64,000 bases of DNA from JACDEA01 sp963742585 (GTDB lineage: Bacteria > Actinomycetota > Acidimicrobiia > Acidimicrobiales > JACDEA01), in contig CAVUMI010000006.1 of assembly GCA_963742585.1 (NCBI GenBank), positions 124,001 to 188,000 on the forward strand, given 5' to 3'. Below, one piece after another: positions 41,670-50,578 of this stretch. Every line of letters starts with the position of its first letter. Positions within the stretch are counted from its first letter, which is position 1. The translations under genes and the position numbers were made by a program. The notes below the pieces were generated by a model, which was not told the DNA's origin, made no database searches, and saw only the letters and a list, made by a program, of their open reading frames with translations.

Positions 41670-43556
41670 CGCTTCGGCTTCGGCCTCGCTGCCGGCGCGC
41701 GACGTCTCGCCGGACGGGCGCCGTTCCCGTTCACGGAGTGGCGACCCGGCCAGGGCTTGAGGTCGCCGAGAATCTTCATGAGCTCGGGGGTGTCGAGCGT
41801 TTCCTTCTCGACCAACGCCGCGGCTAGAGCGTCGAGTGTCGCGCGGTGATAGGTGAGGATCGCGCGCGCTTCCTCGTGTCCGTTGTCGACGAGCACGCGG
41901 ATCTCGCTATCGATCCGCCCGGCGATCTCGTCGGAGTAATTCGCTTGCTGACCCATCTCGCGCCCGAGAAACACTTCGCCGTGCTTCTGGCCCAGTTGCA
42001 GCGGACCGAGCAATTCGCTCATGCCGTACTCAGTGACCATCGCCCGCGCGATGTTGGTGGCCTTCTCGATGTCGTTGTGCGCGCCGGTAGTGGGCTCGCC
42101 GAACACGATCTCCTCTGCGGTCCTACCGCCCATCAGTACGCCGAGCTGATCGCGTAGCTCGGACTGACTGACGAGGTACTTGTCCTCGAGCGGCAGCGCC
42201 AGCGTCCAGCCCAACGCCCGCCCGCGGGCGACGATCGACACCTTGTGCACGGGGTCCGAGTGCGGAAGCACGTGACCGACGAGCGCGTGACCGCCCTCGT
42301 GGTACGCGATGACGAGCTTTTCCTTCTCCGACATCACCCGCGTCTTGCGCTCGGGCCCGGCGATGACGCGGTCGATCGCTTCCTCGAGCTGGGGCATCGC
42401 GATCTTGGCCAGTCCGTGACGCGCCGCGAGCAGGGCCGCCTCGTTCATGAGGTTGGCCAGATCGGCGCCGGTGAATCCGGGCGTCCGCCGCGCCAGCACC
42501 TCGAGGTCGACGTCGCCGGCGAGCGGCTTGCCCTGCTTGTGCACGTCGAGGATGGCCTTGCGACCGACGAGATCGGGATGGTCGACGACGATCTGCCGGT
42601 CGAACCGGCCCGGACGTAGCAGGGCCGGGTCGAGGATGTCGGGCCGGTTCGTGGCGGCGATCAGGATCACGCCGGTCGTTGCGTCGAATCCGTCCATCTC
42701 GACCAGCAGTTGGTTCAGCGTCTGCTCGCGTTCGTCGTGACCGCCGCCGAGGCCGGCGCCGCGATGGCGGCCTACCGCGTCGATCTCGTCCATGAAGATA
42801 ATGGCCGGCGCGCTCGGCCTTGGCCTGCTCGAAGAGGTCGCGCACACGCGACGCGCCGACGCCCACGAACATCTCGACGAAGTCGGAACCTGAAATCGAG
42901 AAGAAGGGCGCGCCGGCCTCACCGGCCACCGCGCGAGCGAGCAGCGTCTTGCCTGTCCCCGGCGGGCCGTACAGCAGCACGCCCTTGGGGATCTTGGCGC
43001 CGATCGCCTGGAACTTGGCCGGCGACTCGAGGAACTCCTTGATCTCCTGCAGCTCGGCGACCGCTTCGTCGGCGCCGGCCACGTCGGCGAAGGTGACCTT
43101 GGGTTGATCGCGGTTGACGATCTTGGGCTTGGCCTTACCGAACTGCATCACGCGGTTGCCGCCGCCCTGCATGTTGTTCAACAGATAGAGGAAGCCGACG
43201 AACAGCAGCAGGATCGGCCCGTAGCTGAACAGGAAGCTCAGCCAGAGGTTTTCCTTGCGCGGCTTGGCCTCGTAGGTCGGTACGTCGGCCGCCTTCAGCT
43301 CTGAGGTCAGCTCGTCGGCGTACTCGGCCGGGAACTTGGTCTCGTAGGTCTTGCCGTTGGTGAACTCACCCTTGATCTTGTTGTCGCCGTCGATGATCTC
43401 GGCCGACTTGATCTGCTTGGCCGCGACCCGTTCCTCGAACTCGGATAGCGCCAGCTTTTCCCGCTTGGGGCCGTTGCCCCAGAGCGTGCTGACGGCCAGC
43501 AACAACAGGACGCCGACGACGACGTAGACAGCGATGTTTCTTCGGGAGCGCTTCAT
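41666..43556 (-). CDS. ftsH: Membrane ATP-dependent zinc metalloprotease FtsH (frameshifted)
   Basis: Membrane-anchored AAA protease. Two membrane helices flank an external domain (about 1-125), then GPPGTGKTLLARAVAGE, ISGSDFVEMFVGVGASRVRD, DEIDAVGRHRGAGLGGGHDE, and the zinc site HEGGHALVGH. The frame breaks at 42810-42814: the family sequence EQAKAE is followed by APAIIFMDEID one frame over, an extra base in GGCGCGCTC. Corrected length is about 629. All motifs survive on both sides, and ftsH is usually essential, so an error is likely. Tail GARPARRRAPAARPKPKR is basic and low-complexity. Confidence 0.93.
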
Positions 43557-43566
43557 GGAGAAGCCT

Positions 43567-44097
43567 CTAGGTTACCGGCCCCTCGAAGACACATACGTAG
43601 GGCAGGTTCCGGTGGCGCTCACCGACGTCCAACCCGTACCCGACGACGAACTTGGGCGGGATGCTGAAGCCGATGTACCGGAGGTCCGGGTCGACCCGCT
43701 GCAGGCCTTCCTTGACCAACAACGCGCACACTTCGAGGCTGGCGGGGTTGCGGGCCTGGAGGTTGCGCCGGAGGTAGGCCAGGGTCAGCCCGCTGTCGAC
43801 GATGTCCTCGACGATCAGCACGTGGCGGTTGGTCAGGTCGAGATCGAGGTCCTTGACGATCCGCACCACACCGCTGGTTTTGGTGGCGCTGCCGTAGGAC
43901 GAAACGGCCATGAAGTCGAATTCGACCGGGAGCCGGATCGACCGGGCCAGATCGGCCATGAACATGAACGCGCCCTTGAGGACGCCAACCAGGAGGGGAG
44001 AGCGATCGGCGTAGTCCTCGGTGATCTCCTGGCCCAATTCCTTGATCCGCGCCTGCAACGTGGCCTGGTCGACCACCACTTCCCCGAGCTCATCCAT
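43567..44097 (-). CDS. hpt: Hypoxanthine phosphoribosyltransferase
   Basis: A 176-residue purine-salvage enzyme. The PRPP loop is VLIVEDIVDSGLTLAYL; other parts are LLVGVLKGAFMFMADLAR, MAVSSYGSATKTSGVVRI and FVVGYGLDVGERHRNLPYVCVF. Normal length. It is ten bases upstream of ftsH. A hairpin in its leader includes the start codon. Confidence 0.96.
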   Translation of the reverse strand: MDELGEVVVDQATLQARIKELGQEITEDYADRSPLLVGVLKGAFMFMADLARSIRLPVEFDFMAVSSYGSATKTSGVVRIVKDLDLDLTNRHVLIVEDIVDSGLTLAYLRRNLQARNPASLEVCALLVKEGLQRVDPDLRYIGFSIPPKFVVGYGLDVGERHRNLPYVCVFEGPVT

Positions 44098-44130
44098 TTT
44101 CAGACGACATCCTTCGGATGGCGAAAATGG
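44094..44130 (-). promoter_or_regulatory. Leader hairpin overlapping the hpt start codon
   Basis: On the minus strand CCATTTTC and GAAAATGG pair, with CATCC/GGATG inside. The hpt ATG lies in the 3' arm, so the hairpin would hide the start. Upstream, between it and tilS, are three GCTCGCT repeats (+ strand, about 44147-44177). It does not match the purine riboswitch. Confidence 0.4.
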
Positions 44131-44201
44131 ACTGCGTCCACTCTGCTCGCTGGCGCTCGCTCACCTTCGGCTCGCTCCCCCATTGGTGTCGAGGTTAGGG
44201 G

Positions 44202-45053
44202 TCAGGTGGTCTCGAGCACCAGACGTCCGCCGGATCGCCGCACCCGTCGTCCGCCACCGACCTCGCAGGCCCGCACCGTCTTGTGGGCGACGGCCAGAAC
44301 TCGCTCGACGGTGGCGGCATCGGGAGGATGCTCAGCGGTCAACCAGCGCCGGATGGCCCGGCGGGCAAGCACGGCCGGCGCAGCGGCCACGCCGGCGGCG
44401 TCGGTGGGATCAATGGCCAAAGCGAGGTCGTCCAGGAAGGCGGCGTCGTCGCGCAGCAGGTCGGCCTGGCGGGCGACGAGGAGGGCGACGTCGCGCTCGG
44501 CAATAGCGTCGAGCAGGGGCAGCAGCTCGTGGCGCACGCGGTTGCGACGGAAGGACGGATCCGCATTGGTCGGGTCGATGACCGGCTGCAGGCCGAGGTC
44601 AGCACACAAGGCATGGGTGTCGGTCCGCCGGAGACGGAGCAGGGGATGGCGCTCGGGCGTCATTCCCGCCAAGCCGTCGAGCCCCGCGCCGCGCAACAGG
44701 TTGAGAAGCACGGTCTCGGCCTGGTCGTCGGCGGTGTGGCCGGTCAGGACGTCCTTGGGCAGCACGCCGTAGCGCGCGTCGCGCGCCCGGGCTTCGACGT
44801 TGGCGCCCGGTTCCAGTTGTACGCGGCGGGCCTCGAACGCCGAGCCAAAGCGGCGGGCGGCGGCGGCCACTGTTTCGGCCTCCGCCGGCGAGCCCGGTCG
44901 CAAGCCGTGGTCGACATGGATGGCGGTGACGGCGAGCCCAGCGGCGGTAGCCAACGCCAGCAGCGCCAGCGAATCGGCACCACCTGACACCGCGCAGGTG
45001 ACGCTCGTACCCGGCTCAGGAAATGTGCAGCGGGCGAGCAATCCTGAAATCAC
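44202..45053 (-). CDS. tilS: tRNA(Ile)-lysidine synthetase
   Basis: A 283-residue enzyme that converts the wobble C of tRNA-Ile(CAU) to lysidine. The PP-loop is CAVSGGADSLALLALA, then HVDHGLRPGS and DVLTGHTADDQAETVLLNLLRG, followed by RRNRVRHELLPLL. It lacks the extra C-terminal TilS_C domain, as in mycobacterial MesJ. The start at GTG 45053 overlaps the upstream protease-like gene (GTGA); frame upstream of that is antisense. Confidence 0.94.
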   Translation of the reverse strand: MISGLLARCTFPEPGTSVTCAVSGGADSLALLALATAAGLAVTAIHVDHGLRPGSPAEAETVAAAARRFGSAFEARRVQLEPGANVEARARDARYGVLPKDVLTGHTADDQAETVLLNLLRGAGLDGLAGMTPERHPLLRLRRTDTHALCADLGLQPVIDPTNADPSFRRNRVRHELLPLLDAIAERDVALLVARQADLLRDDAAFLDDLALAIDPTDAAGVAAAPAVLARRAIRRWLTAEHPPDAATVERVLAVAHKTVRACEVGGGRRVRRSGGRLVLETT

Positions 45054-46117
45054 GCAACCGCGGCGCCCGACCGGGCCCGGGCGATCCACAGCTGCGGGTC
45101 GCGGACCTCGGCGACGGTGGGCAGCCACTCCGGGCCTTCCCAGACGCGGTCGAACAACGCGGGCCCGCCGGCCGCTTCGACCGAGGCGATGAACTTCTCG
45201 CCTTGCTCGTACTGATTGAGCTTGGCCTCGAGGCCGATGAGCTTCTGGAGGAACTTCGCCGCCGGTGACCCCTGCTGGCGGCGGTCCCGGAGCACCGCGC
45301 CGAAGCGATCGGCGCTCGGGATGCGAGCCGCGCCGGCGCGGTCCATCGTCACGTCGCCGTGGCCCTCGAGGAGGCTCATCAGGCCCTGGACCTTCTGCAG
45401 CGTCTCGGCTTGCTCCGGCGTCGCCAGAAGCGCGACCAGGCCGCCCTCGTCGAGTGGATTGCGGCCGGCCCGGATTTCGTCGACCGTCCGGCGCAAGGCG
45501 TCGAGAAGGCGGCCCGGACTGGGATCCACGGCTTGCAGCGTGGACTGAACCAACGATCGGAAATAGCCGCTCATCCACGGCACACCGGTGAACTGCGCGC
45601 GGTGCGTCACCTCGTGCAGCGCGAGCCACAGCCGGAATTCGCGCGGCGGGAACCCGAATCGCTTCTCCAGCGCAATCACGTTGGGGCCGACGTAGTACAC
45701 GATGTCCTGCTCGTCGGGCTCCTCGTCCTCGATCAGCAGAAGGTCGTACTGGCCGAGCACCCGCGTCGACATCCAGCCGAGCATGGTTCCGAGTTCGGCA
45801 CCGGCCACCGCACGCCCGATGGGCGCCAGCGGCGTGTTCATCATCGGGCCGAGCTTGTCGGTGATCGGCCGCAACATGCGCCGGAACGACTTGACGTTGG
45901 CCCGCACCCAACCGGCGCGATCGGTGACCCGCGCCCGCGCCGGACCGGCGAGCGAACGCAGCCCGGTGGCCTCGGCCACCAGACCCTCGGCTTCGGCCGT
46001 CAGCTCGTCGAAGTCGGGCTGGAGGGACGCGTAGTGGTACGACTCGGCGAAGGGCTCCCGCCCGGCAACCCGGGTGGCGACCTTCTCGGCCAGATCCCAG
46101 TTGACAGGGTCAGCCAT
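45050..46117 (-). CDS. DUF2342 zinc-dependent metalloprotease-like protein
   Basis: A 355-residue cytoplasmic protein of the DUF2342 family, sometimes labelled F420-biosynthesis associated because of its species range. The zincin motif HEVTH lies in LWLALHEVTHRAQF, with a further acidic ligand likely in LEGHGDVTMDRAG. The N-terminus WDLAEKVATRVAG and the segment MLGWMSTRVLGQYDLLLI are typical. It precedes tilS as in mycobacteria (Rv3626c-Rv3625c). No substrate is known. Confidence 0.9.
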   Translation of the reverse strand: MADPVNWDLAEKVATRVAGREPFAESYHYASLQPDFDELTAEAEGLVAEATGLRSLAGPARARVTDRAGWVRANVKSFRRMLRPITDKLGPMMNTPLAPIGRAVAGAELGTMLGWMSTRVLGQYDLLLIEDEEPDEQDIVYYVGPNVIALEKRFGFPPREFRLWLALHEVTHRAQFTGVPWMSGYFRSLVQSTLQAVDPSPGRLLDALRRTVDEIRAGRNPLDEGGLVALLATPEQAETLQKVQGLMSLLEGHGDVTMDRAGAARIPSADRFGAVLRDRRQQGSPAAKFLQKLIGLEAKLNQYEQGEKFIASVEAAGGPALFDRVWEGPEWLPTVAEVRDPQLWIARARSGAAVA

Positions 46118-46125
46118 GCTGCGTC

Positions 46126-46157
46126 GCCCGGATCGGCTCCGTCTCCGCCTCCCTCAT
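46126..46157. repeat. Dispersed G/A-rich repeat, copy 4
   Basis: Reads GCCCGGATCGGCTCCGTCTC then CGCCTCCCTCAT (+ strand). It fills the space between the DUF2342 start and the stop of the small membrane protein gene. Confidence 0.6.
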
Positions 46158-46294
46158 TACTGCTTGGGATACTTCGCGCCTACGACCTTGACCAGGTAGC
46201 CGACAATCAGGGCTAGCGACAGCAGGACGGGCCCGGCCAGGAGCGGAACGGCGAGCCAGTAGTGCCACACCTTGGCGGCCAGCAACAGGTTCAT
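46157..46294 (-). CDS. Small membrane protein, 45 residues
   Basis: A short hydrophobic protein: MNLLLAAKVWHYWLAVPLLA then GPVLLSLALIVGYLVKVVGA and a KYPKQ end. One long or two short membrane helices. I set the start at ATG 46294; upstream codons in this frame are antisense to the next gene. It lies 13 bases after the zinc-finger protein gene on the same strand. I do not recognise a function. Confidence 0.6.
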   Translation of the reverse strand: MNLLLAAKVWHYWLAVPLLAGPVLLSLALIVGYLVKVVGAKYPKQ

Positions 46295-46307
46295 ACGCCG
46301 ATGGTAC

Positions 46308-46499
46308 TCAGGCGATCTTCTTGCCCCGCGTGCGCGGCGCGGCGCGGGGTTCGTGCGTGTAACAGAACTTGCCCTTGTTGTAGATGGACAAGCGCGTGTC
46401 GCACTCGGGCTCGAGGCACACGCGGCCAGCAGTGAATCGGCGGGAGGGGCGGTCGATGCTCGTGATCCGAGTGCCACCGACGGCTTCGGACTTAGCCAT
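46308..46499 (-). CDS. Small zinc-finger-like protein, 63 residues
   Basis: A basic 63-residue protein with a putative metal site Cys28-x4-Cys33...Cys46-x2-His49, in RVCLEPECDTRLSIYNKGKF and CYTHEP. The spacing suggests a treble-clef or small zinc finger. The start ATG 46499 has GGGGG upstream. It follows the sigR-rsrA pair on the same strand, 17 bases after rsrA. The CxxxxCxTxLSxYN pattern seems conserved in actinobacteria, but function is unknown to me. Confidence 0.65.
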   Translation of the reverse strand: MAKSEAVGGTRITSIDRPSRRFTAGRVCLEPECDTRLSIYNKGKFCYTHEPRAAPRTRGKKIA

Positions 46500-46516
46500 A
46501 ACCCCCGCAACTGGGC

Positions 46517-46783
46517 CTAGAGGTTCGGTATTCCCCCGCCGGGCTGTGAAATCTGTCTCAGTGCGTCGGACACCCGCTGCTGAAGACCGGGCGGGGCGAC
46601 CTCGCGGCATTTCCGACCCACCATCAGGCGCACTTCGGCCTCGAAATCGAAGGCTTGGAAGCACGGGAGACACGCCTCGAGGTGCTGCTGGATCTCCATC
46701 CGACGGGCCATCGTGACCTCGCCGTCGAGGAACTCATACAGCTCATGCATCGCTTCGCGGCAGTTGGGGTCCTGATCAGCCAT
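46517..46783 (-). CDS. rsrA: Zinc anti-sigma factor, RsrA type
   Basis: An 88-residue ZAS-family anti-sigma factor. The motif His34-x3-Cys38-x2-Cys41 (HLEACLPC) and the extra Cys8 match RsrA, where oxidation joins cysteines, frees zinc and releases the sigma factor. It overlaps the sigma gene by eight bases. It keeps SigR inactive until thiol stress. Confidence 0.92.
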   Translation of the reverse strand: MADQDPNCREAMHELYEFLDGEVTMARRMEIQQHLEACLPCFQAFDFEAEVRLMVGRKCREVAPPGLQQRVSDALRQISQPGGGIPNL

Positions 46784-47348
46784 CTAGGTTCGCTACCAGC
46801 CCTCGCTCGAGTCCGAATTCGTACAACGCCTTTTGGAGCGCTCTTCTTCCTCGATGCAGTCGGCTCATTACCGTACCGATCGGAATGTCCAAGATGTCGG
46901 CTATCTCCTTGTAGGAGAAACCTTCGACGTCGGCGAGAAGGACCGCCATGCGGAATTGCTCCGGGAGCGACTCCAACGCCTCCTTCACAGCGTCGTCCGT
47001 GAAATGGTCGAGCAACTCCTCCTCGGCGCTCCGGCTGGCGGCGGCCTGCTCGAGGGCGCCCAGCCGGCGGTACAGGTACAGATCCTCGACCTCGTCGACG
47101 TCGACCTGCTCGGGACGCCGCTTCTTCGCCCGGTAGGAGTTGATGAACGTATTGGTGAGGATGCGATACAGCCAGGCCCGGAGGTTGGTGCCCGCCTGGA
47201 AGCTGTTGAACGCCCGGTACGCCTTGAGGTACGTCTCCTGGACCAGGTCCTCGGCATCAGCAGGATTGCGCGTCATCCGCAACGCCGCGGTGTAGAGCGA
47301 CGACATGTGCTCCATCGCCACCTCCGCGAACGTCTCCTGATCAGCCAT
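46776..47348 (-). CDS. sigR: ECF sigma factor, SigR/SigH thiol-stress type
   Basis: A 190-residue ECF sigma. Region 2: LYTAALRMTRNPADAEDLVQ to TYLKAYRAFNSFQAGTNLRA with WLYRILTNTFINSYRAKKRRP; region 4: LESLPEQFRMAVLLADVEGF then SYKEIADILDIPIGTVMSRL and HRGRRALQKAL. These blocks are near identical to actinobacterial SigR. The regulon in relatives includes thioredoxin, mycothiol and Clp genes. I did not find a convincing GGAAT-N18-GTT self-promoter upstream. Confidence 0.94.
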   Translation of the reverse strand: MADQETFAEVAMEHMSSLYTAALRMTRNPADAEDLVQETYLKAYRAFNSFQAGTNLRAWLYRILTNTFINSYRAKKRRPEQVDVDEVEDLYLYRRLGALEQAAASRSAEEELLDHFTDDAVKEALESLPEQFRMAVLLADVEGFSYKEIADILDIPIGTVMSRLHRGRRALQKALYEFGLERGLVANLDG

Positions 47349-47407
47349 TCTCTGGGAGAGCCTACCCAGCCCCCGCGCGGTGTCCCGCTGGCATAATCAA
47401 CGCTCCC

Positions 47408-47480
47408 GCCCGGGTAGCTCAGACGGCAGAGCAACGCACTCGTAATGCGTAGGTCAGGAGTTCGATTCTCCTCTCGGGCT
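47408..47480 (+). tRNA. tRNA-Thr (anticodon CGU)
   Basis: Cloverleaf: acceptor GCCCGGG with CTCGGGC (one G-U pair), D arm GCTCAGACGGCAGAGC, anticodon stem ACGCA/TGCGT with loop CTCGTAA (anticodon CGT), T arm with GTTCGATTC. 73 bases, CCA not encoded. The second threonine tRNA in the window. Confidence 0.95.
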
Positions 47481-47500
47481 CTCCGCCGAGTGACAGTTCG

Positions 47501-48535
47501 TTACGCCGACAGCCGCATCAGGAGGGCTTGGAGCCAGAGGACTTCGTTGGGGTTGCGGATCAGCGCCTCGTTGGCGTCGTCGATGGCGGCGACCGCGTGG
47601 AGGCATCGGGTCGCGTCGGGGCCGGACGCAGTGACCAGCCGATCCCGGTAGTGACTGGCCAGCGTCGCCAGCCCGGCGCGCAGCTCATCGGTACGGGCCC
47701 TCCGTTCCTCGCGGCGCTGGCGCGCCTCGAAGTCCTTCCCCGGAGGACGCTCGCCGTAGAGCTTGGCCCGCTCCTCCAGTTCCGCAGTCTCCTGCTGGTG
47801 GGCGCTGCGCACCGGCTCAAGCACCGTTTCGATCGCGTTGCGCAACTCCTCGGCGACCGCCACCACGACGGCGCCGCTGCCGTCGAGACGGGCCGGCACC
47901 TCGCGCCACGCGGCCAGTCGGGCCGCGAAGCCCGGATCGCCCGCCAACAGGCGCGCACGGTCGAGGCGGCCGGCCGCGGCAACCGACACCTGCTCCGCGA
48001 TCGCCGCCGGCACGCCTTCGGCCACCAACACCTCGGCGACCGCGGCTGGTGCGAGCGGCGCGAAGTCGATACGGACGCAGCGGCTGGCAATGGTCACCAG
48101 TTCCGGAGGGACCTGCTCGGCGAGGATCACGAAGACAGTGCCGGGTGGCGGCTCCTCGATCGTCTTCAGCAATGCCGGCGCGACCTGGTCGACGAGGTGG
48201 AAGTCACTGAGCACCAAGACCTTCCGGCCACCTTCGACCGCGCTCGTCGCGGCGCGGCGCCCGATCTCGCGTGCGTCGTCGATCAGGAGCGACGCTCCCT
48301 TTCGCTCGAACGAGACCACGTCCGGGTGCACGCCGACAAGCACGCGCCGGCACACCTCGCACTCGCCGCACCCGCCGTCGGCGCACAGCAGCTGCGCCGC
48401 GAACGACCGGGCCGCGGCCCGCTTGCCGGTGCCCGGCGGGCCCACGAACAAGTACGCGTGCACCGGCGTCCGCGCCGAGGCTCGCAGCTGCTCGACGGCC
48501 CGCTGCTGGCCGATGACGTCGGCGTACACCGTCAT
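47501..48535 (-). CDS. holB: DNA polymerase III delta' subunit
   Basis: A 344-residue clamp-loader protein. The N-terminus DVIGQQRAVEQLRASA leads to GPPGTGKRAAARSFAAQLL and the zinc cluster CADGGCGECEVCRRV; LLKTIEEPPPGTVFVILAE holds the sensor region, and SRCVRIDF the arginine finger area. The start ATG 48535 overlaps the tmk stop (ATGA). It works at the replication fork to load the beta clamp. Confidence 0.93.
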   Translation of the reverse strand: MTVYADVIGQQRAVEQLRASARTPVHAYLFVGPPGTGKRAAARSFAAQLLCADGGCGECEVCRRVLVGVHPDVVSFERKGASLLIDDAREIGRRAATSAVEGGRKVLVLSDFHLVDQVAPALLKTIEEPPPGTVFVILAEQVPPELVTIASRCVRIDFAPLAPAAVAEVLVAEGVPAAIAEQVSVAAAGRLDRARLLAGDPGFAARLAAWREVPARLDGSGAVVVAVAEELRNAIETVLEPVRSAHQQETAELEERAKLYGERPPGKDFEARQRREERRARTDELRAGLATLASHYRDRLVTASGPDATRCLHAVAAIDDANEALIRNPNEVLWLQALLMRLSA

Positions 48536-49134
48536 CGGGTCCGCTCCCACTCGCGGAACGCTTCGAGCACCACGATCGCCACCTCGTCGATAGTGCCCTC
48601 GCCGTCGACCACGCGCCAGTGCTTCGCGTCGGCCTGAGCCAGCTCTCGATAGCCGCGCGCCACTGCGTCGTGGAACGCAGCACCTTCGGCTTCGAGGCGA
48701 TCGGCCACCGGCGATAGCCGCGGCGCGGACACCGTCAACAGGATCACGAGATCGGCATCGAGTCCGCCCGTCGCCCAGGACGACACGCGCCGCAGCATGT
48801 CGAGATCCAGGCCGCGGCCGTAACCCTGGTACGCCAGCGACGACGGGATGTAGCGATCGCACACGACGTCGTCACCCCGTTCGAGCGCGGGCGCGATGAC
48901 GGTGGCAACGTGCTCGGCGCGCGCCGCGGCCATCAGAAGCGCTTCGGCCTTGGCGTCGAGGCCGGCCAGCCCTGGATCGAGAAGCAGCTCGCGCACCTGC
49001 TCGCCGACGCGCGTGCCACCGGGCTCGCGCGTGAGCACGGCCCCGATGGCGTCGGCCAGCCGCGCCGCCTGCGTGGACTTGCCGGTCCCCTCCCCGCCTT
49101 CGAAGACGATCAGCCGGCCGCGAGATGCGGTCAC
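48532..49134 (-). CDS. tmk: Thymidylate kinase
   Basis: A 200-residue dTMP kinase. P-loop FEGGEGTGKSTQAARLADAI, TREPGGTRVGEQVRELLLDP, and DDVVCDRYIPSSLAYQGYGR with the DRY-like motif. Start GTG 49134 overlaps the MFS gene by four bases. In some actinobacteria the MFS and kinase parts are one fused protein; here they are two coupled genes. Confidence 0.95.
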   Translation of the reverse strand: MTASRGRLIVFEGGEGTGKSTQAARLADAIGAVLTREPGGTRVGEQVRELLLDPGLAGLDAKAEALLMAAARAEHVATVIAPALERGDDVVCDRYIPSSLAYQGYGRGLDLDMLRRVSSWATGGLDADLVILLTVSAPRLSPVADRLEAEGAAFHDAVARGYRELAQADAKHWRVVDGEGTIDEVAIVVLEAFREWERTR

Positions 49135-50546
49135 GCGCGGTCGGGCGTGCGGGATCGCAGGGACAACGCCGAAAGCACGCCCGCCGCCAGGATGATGATG
49201 GCGCCGAGCCACAGGGCCAGCCGCGAGCCGGGTAGCGAGATGTCGACGCCGAGGCTGATGTGACCGTCGAACCAGCGATTCGACAGTGTCCCGAGCAGTT
49301 TCGACAGCAGTGGCGCGAGCGTGAACGCCAAGAGAAGGCACAGGCGGATCAACGTGTAGAGCGTGGCGAAGATCCGACCCCGCAGCTCGTCCTCGACGTT
49401 GGTCTGCAGGATGGTGAATCCAAGGACGTAGACCCCGCCCGCGCACAGGCCCAGGGCGAAGACCCAGATGAGTGCGGGCGTCAGCGAGGACGACGAGGCG
49501 CCGAACAGCAGGCAGACACCGCCGCCGACGACCGAGCCCACGAACACCCGCTCATGGGGCAAGCGCTTCTGGACCACCGACAGGCCGACCATACCGAGGG
49601 CTACACCGAATCCCATCGACGTCAGGAGGGCACCAAAGCCTGCGGTACCGGCCCCAAGAACGTTCTTCGAGAAGATGGGTCCGAGAGGAACAACCATGCC
49701 GCCGCCGAACAACCCGGTGGCGATCCCCAACATCACGGACCGGACGAGCGGGCTTGACCCGATGAACCGCCACCCTTCTCGGAGCTCGCTGATCGTCTGG
49801 CTCAGGCCCGCCGGACGGGGCACCAGCCGCTCGCGTTGCCGCGGCAGCGCGAGCGTCGAGATGAGGAGCGCGGAGATGAGGAACGTGGCGACATTCACGT
49901 AGATCGCGACGGTCTCCTGATTCACGCGCAACGCCTCGAGCGCATCGATGGTGCCGAGCCAGACCGCGACCTTGGCCGAGAGCGTGAACAGGATGCCGCC
50001 GAGAGGGAACGTTCCGTACGCGGCGACCAGTGAGAGGGAGTTGGCGTTGGCCAGAAACTCCGGCTGCACCAGGTTCGGCACCGATGCCTCTTTGGCCGGC
50101 GACCACATCAGCGTCAGGACCTCCAGCAGGAACGACGCCGCGACCAGCCCGGCGACGGTGTCGACGAAGGGGAGGAAGGCGAGAACCGCGGCGCGGCCCA
50201 CGCTGCAGATGACCATCACCTTCTTGCGATCCCAGCGGTCGATCATCACGCCGGCTACCGGCGCGAGGAAGAAGCCGGGCACCAGTCGGGCCGAGAGCAC
50301 CAGGGAGACCGCGGCCTCGGGCGAGGACCCGACTCTCGCGGCGATCGCGGTGATGGCCAGGAATCCCAGCCAGTCGCCCAGCGACGACACGACCTGCGCC
50401 AGCCACAGCCGAAAGAATGCATGAGTGTTGAACAAGCGGATGGTCGACGGGTTGTCGACGGCACGCCTGACCTCATCGATGCTCGGCGGCATCCGCGCGG
50501 TCGGCTCCTCGCTCGCAGGCCGCCCCGCTGGCTCGTCCTCCGCCAT
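49131..50546 (-). CDS. MFS transporter
   Basis: A 471-residue membrane protein with about 12 helices in two halves. The loop motif between helices 2 and 3 is GVMIDRWDRKKVMVICSVGR; QTNVEDELRGRIFATLYTLIR is typical of MFS_3/enterobactin-exporter-like members. Cytoplasmic N-terminus of about 40 residues. Substrate unknown. Tight coupling to tmk is the curious point: nucleotide or drug efflux has been suggested for similar neighbours, but nothing here proves it. Confidence 0.88.
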   Translation of the reverse strand: MAEDEPAGRPASEEPTARMPPSIDEVRRAVDNPSTIRLFNTHAFFRLWLAQVVSSLGDWLGFLAITAIAARVGSSPEAAVSLVLSARLVPGFFLAPVAGVMIDRWDRKKVMVICSVGRAAVLAFLPFVDTVAGLVAASFLLEVLTLMWSPAKEASVPNLVQPEFLANANSLSLVAAYGTFPLGGILFTLSAKVAVWLGTIDALEALRVNQETVAIYVNVATFLISALLISTLALPRQRERLVPRPAGLSQTISELREGWRFIGSSPLVRSVMLGIATGLFGGGMVVPLGPIFSKNVLGAGTAGFGALLTSMGFGVALGMVGLSVVQKRLPHERVFVGSVVGGGVCLLFGASSSSLTPALIWVFALGLCAGGVYVLGFTILQTNVEDELRGRIFATLYTLIRLCLLLAFTLAPLLSKLLGTLSNRWFDGHISLGVDISLPGSRLALWLGAIIILAAGVLSALSLRSRTPDRA

Positions 50547-50578
50547 CGTTGCAAAGCTATTCGCCTTGCGAACGTGGA

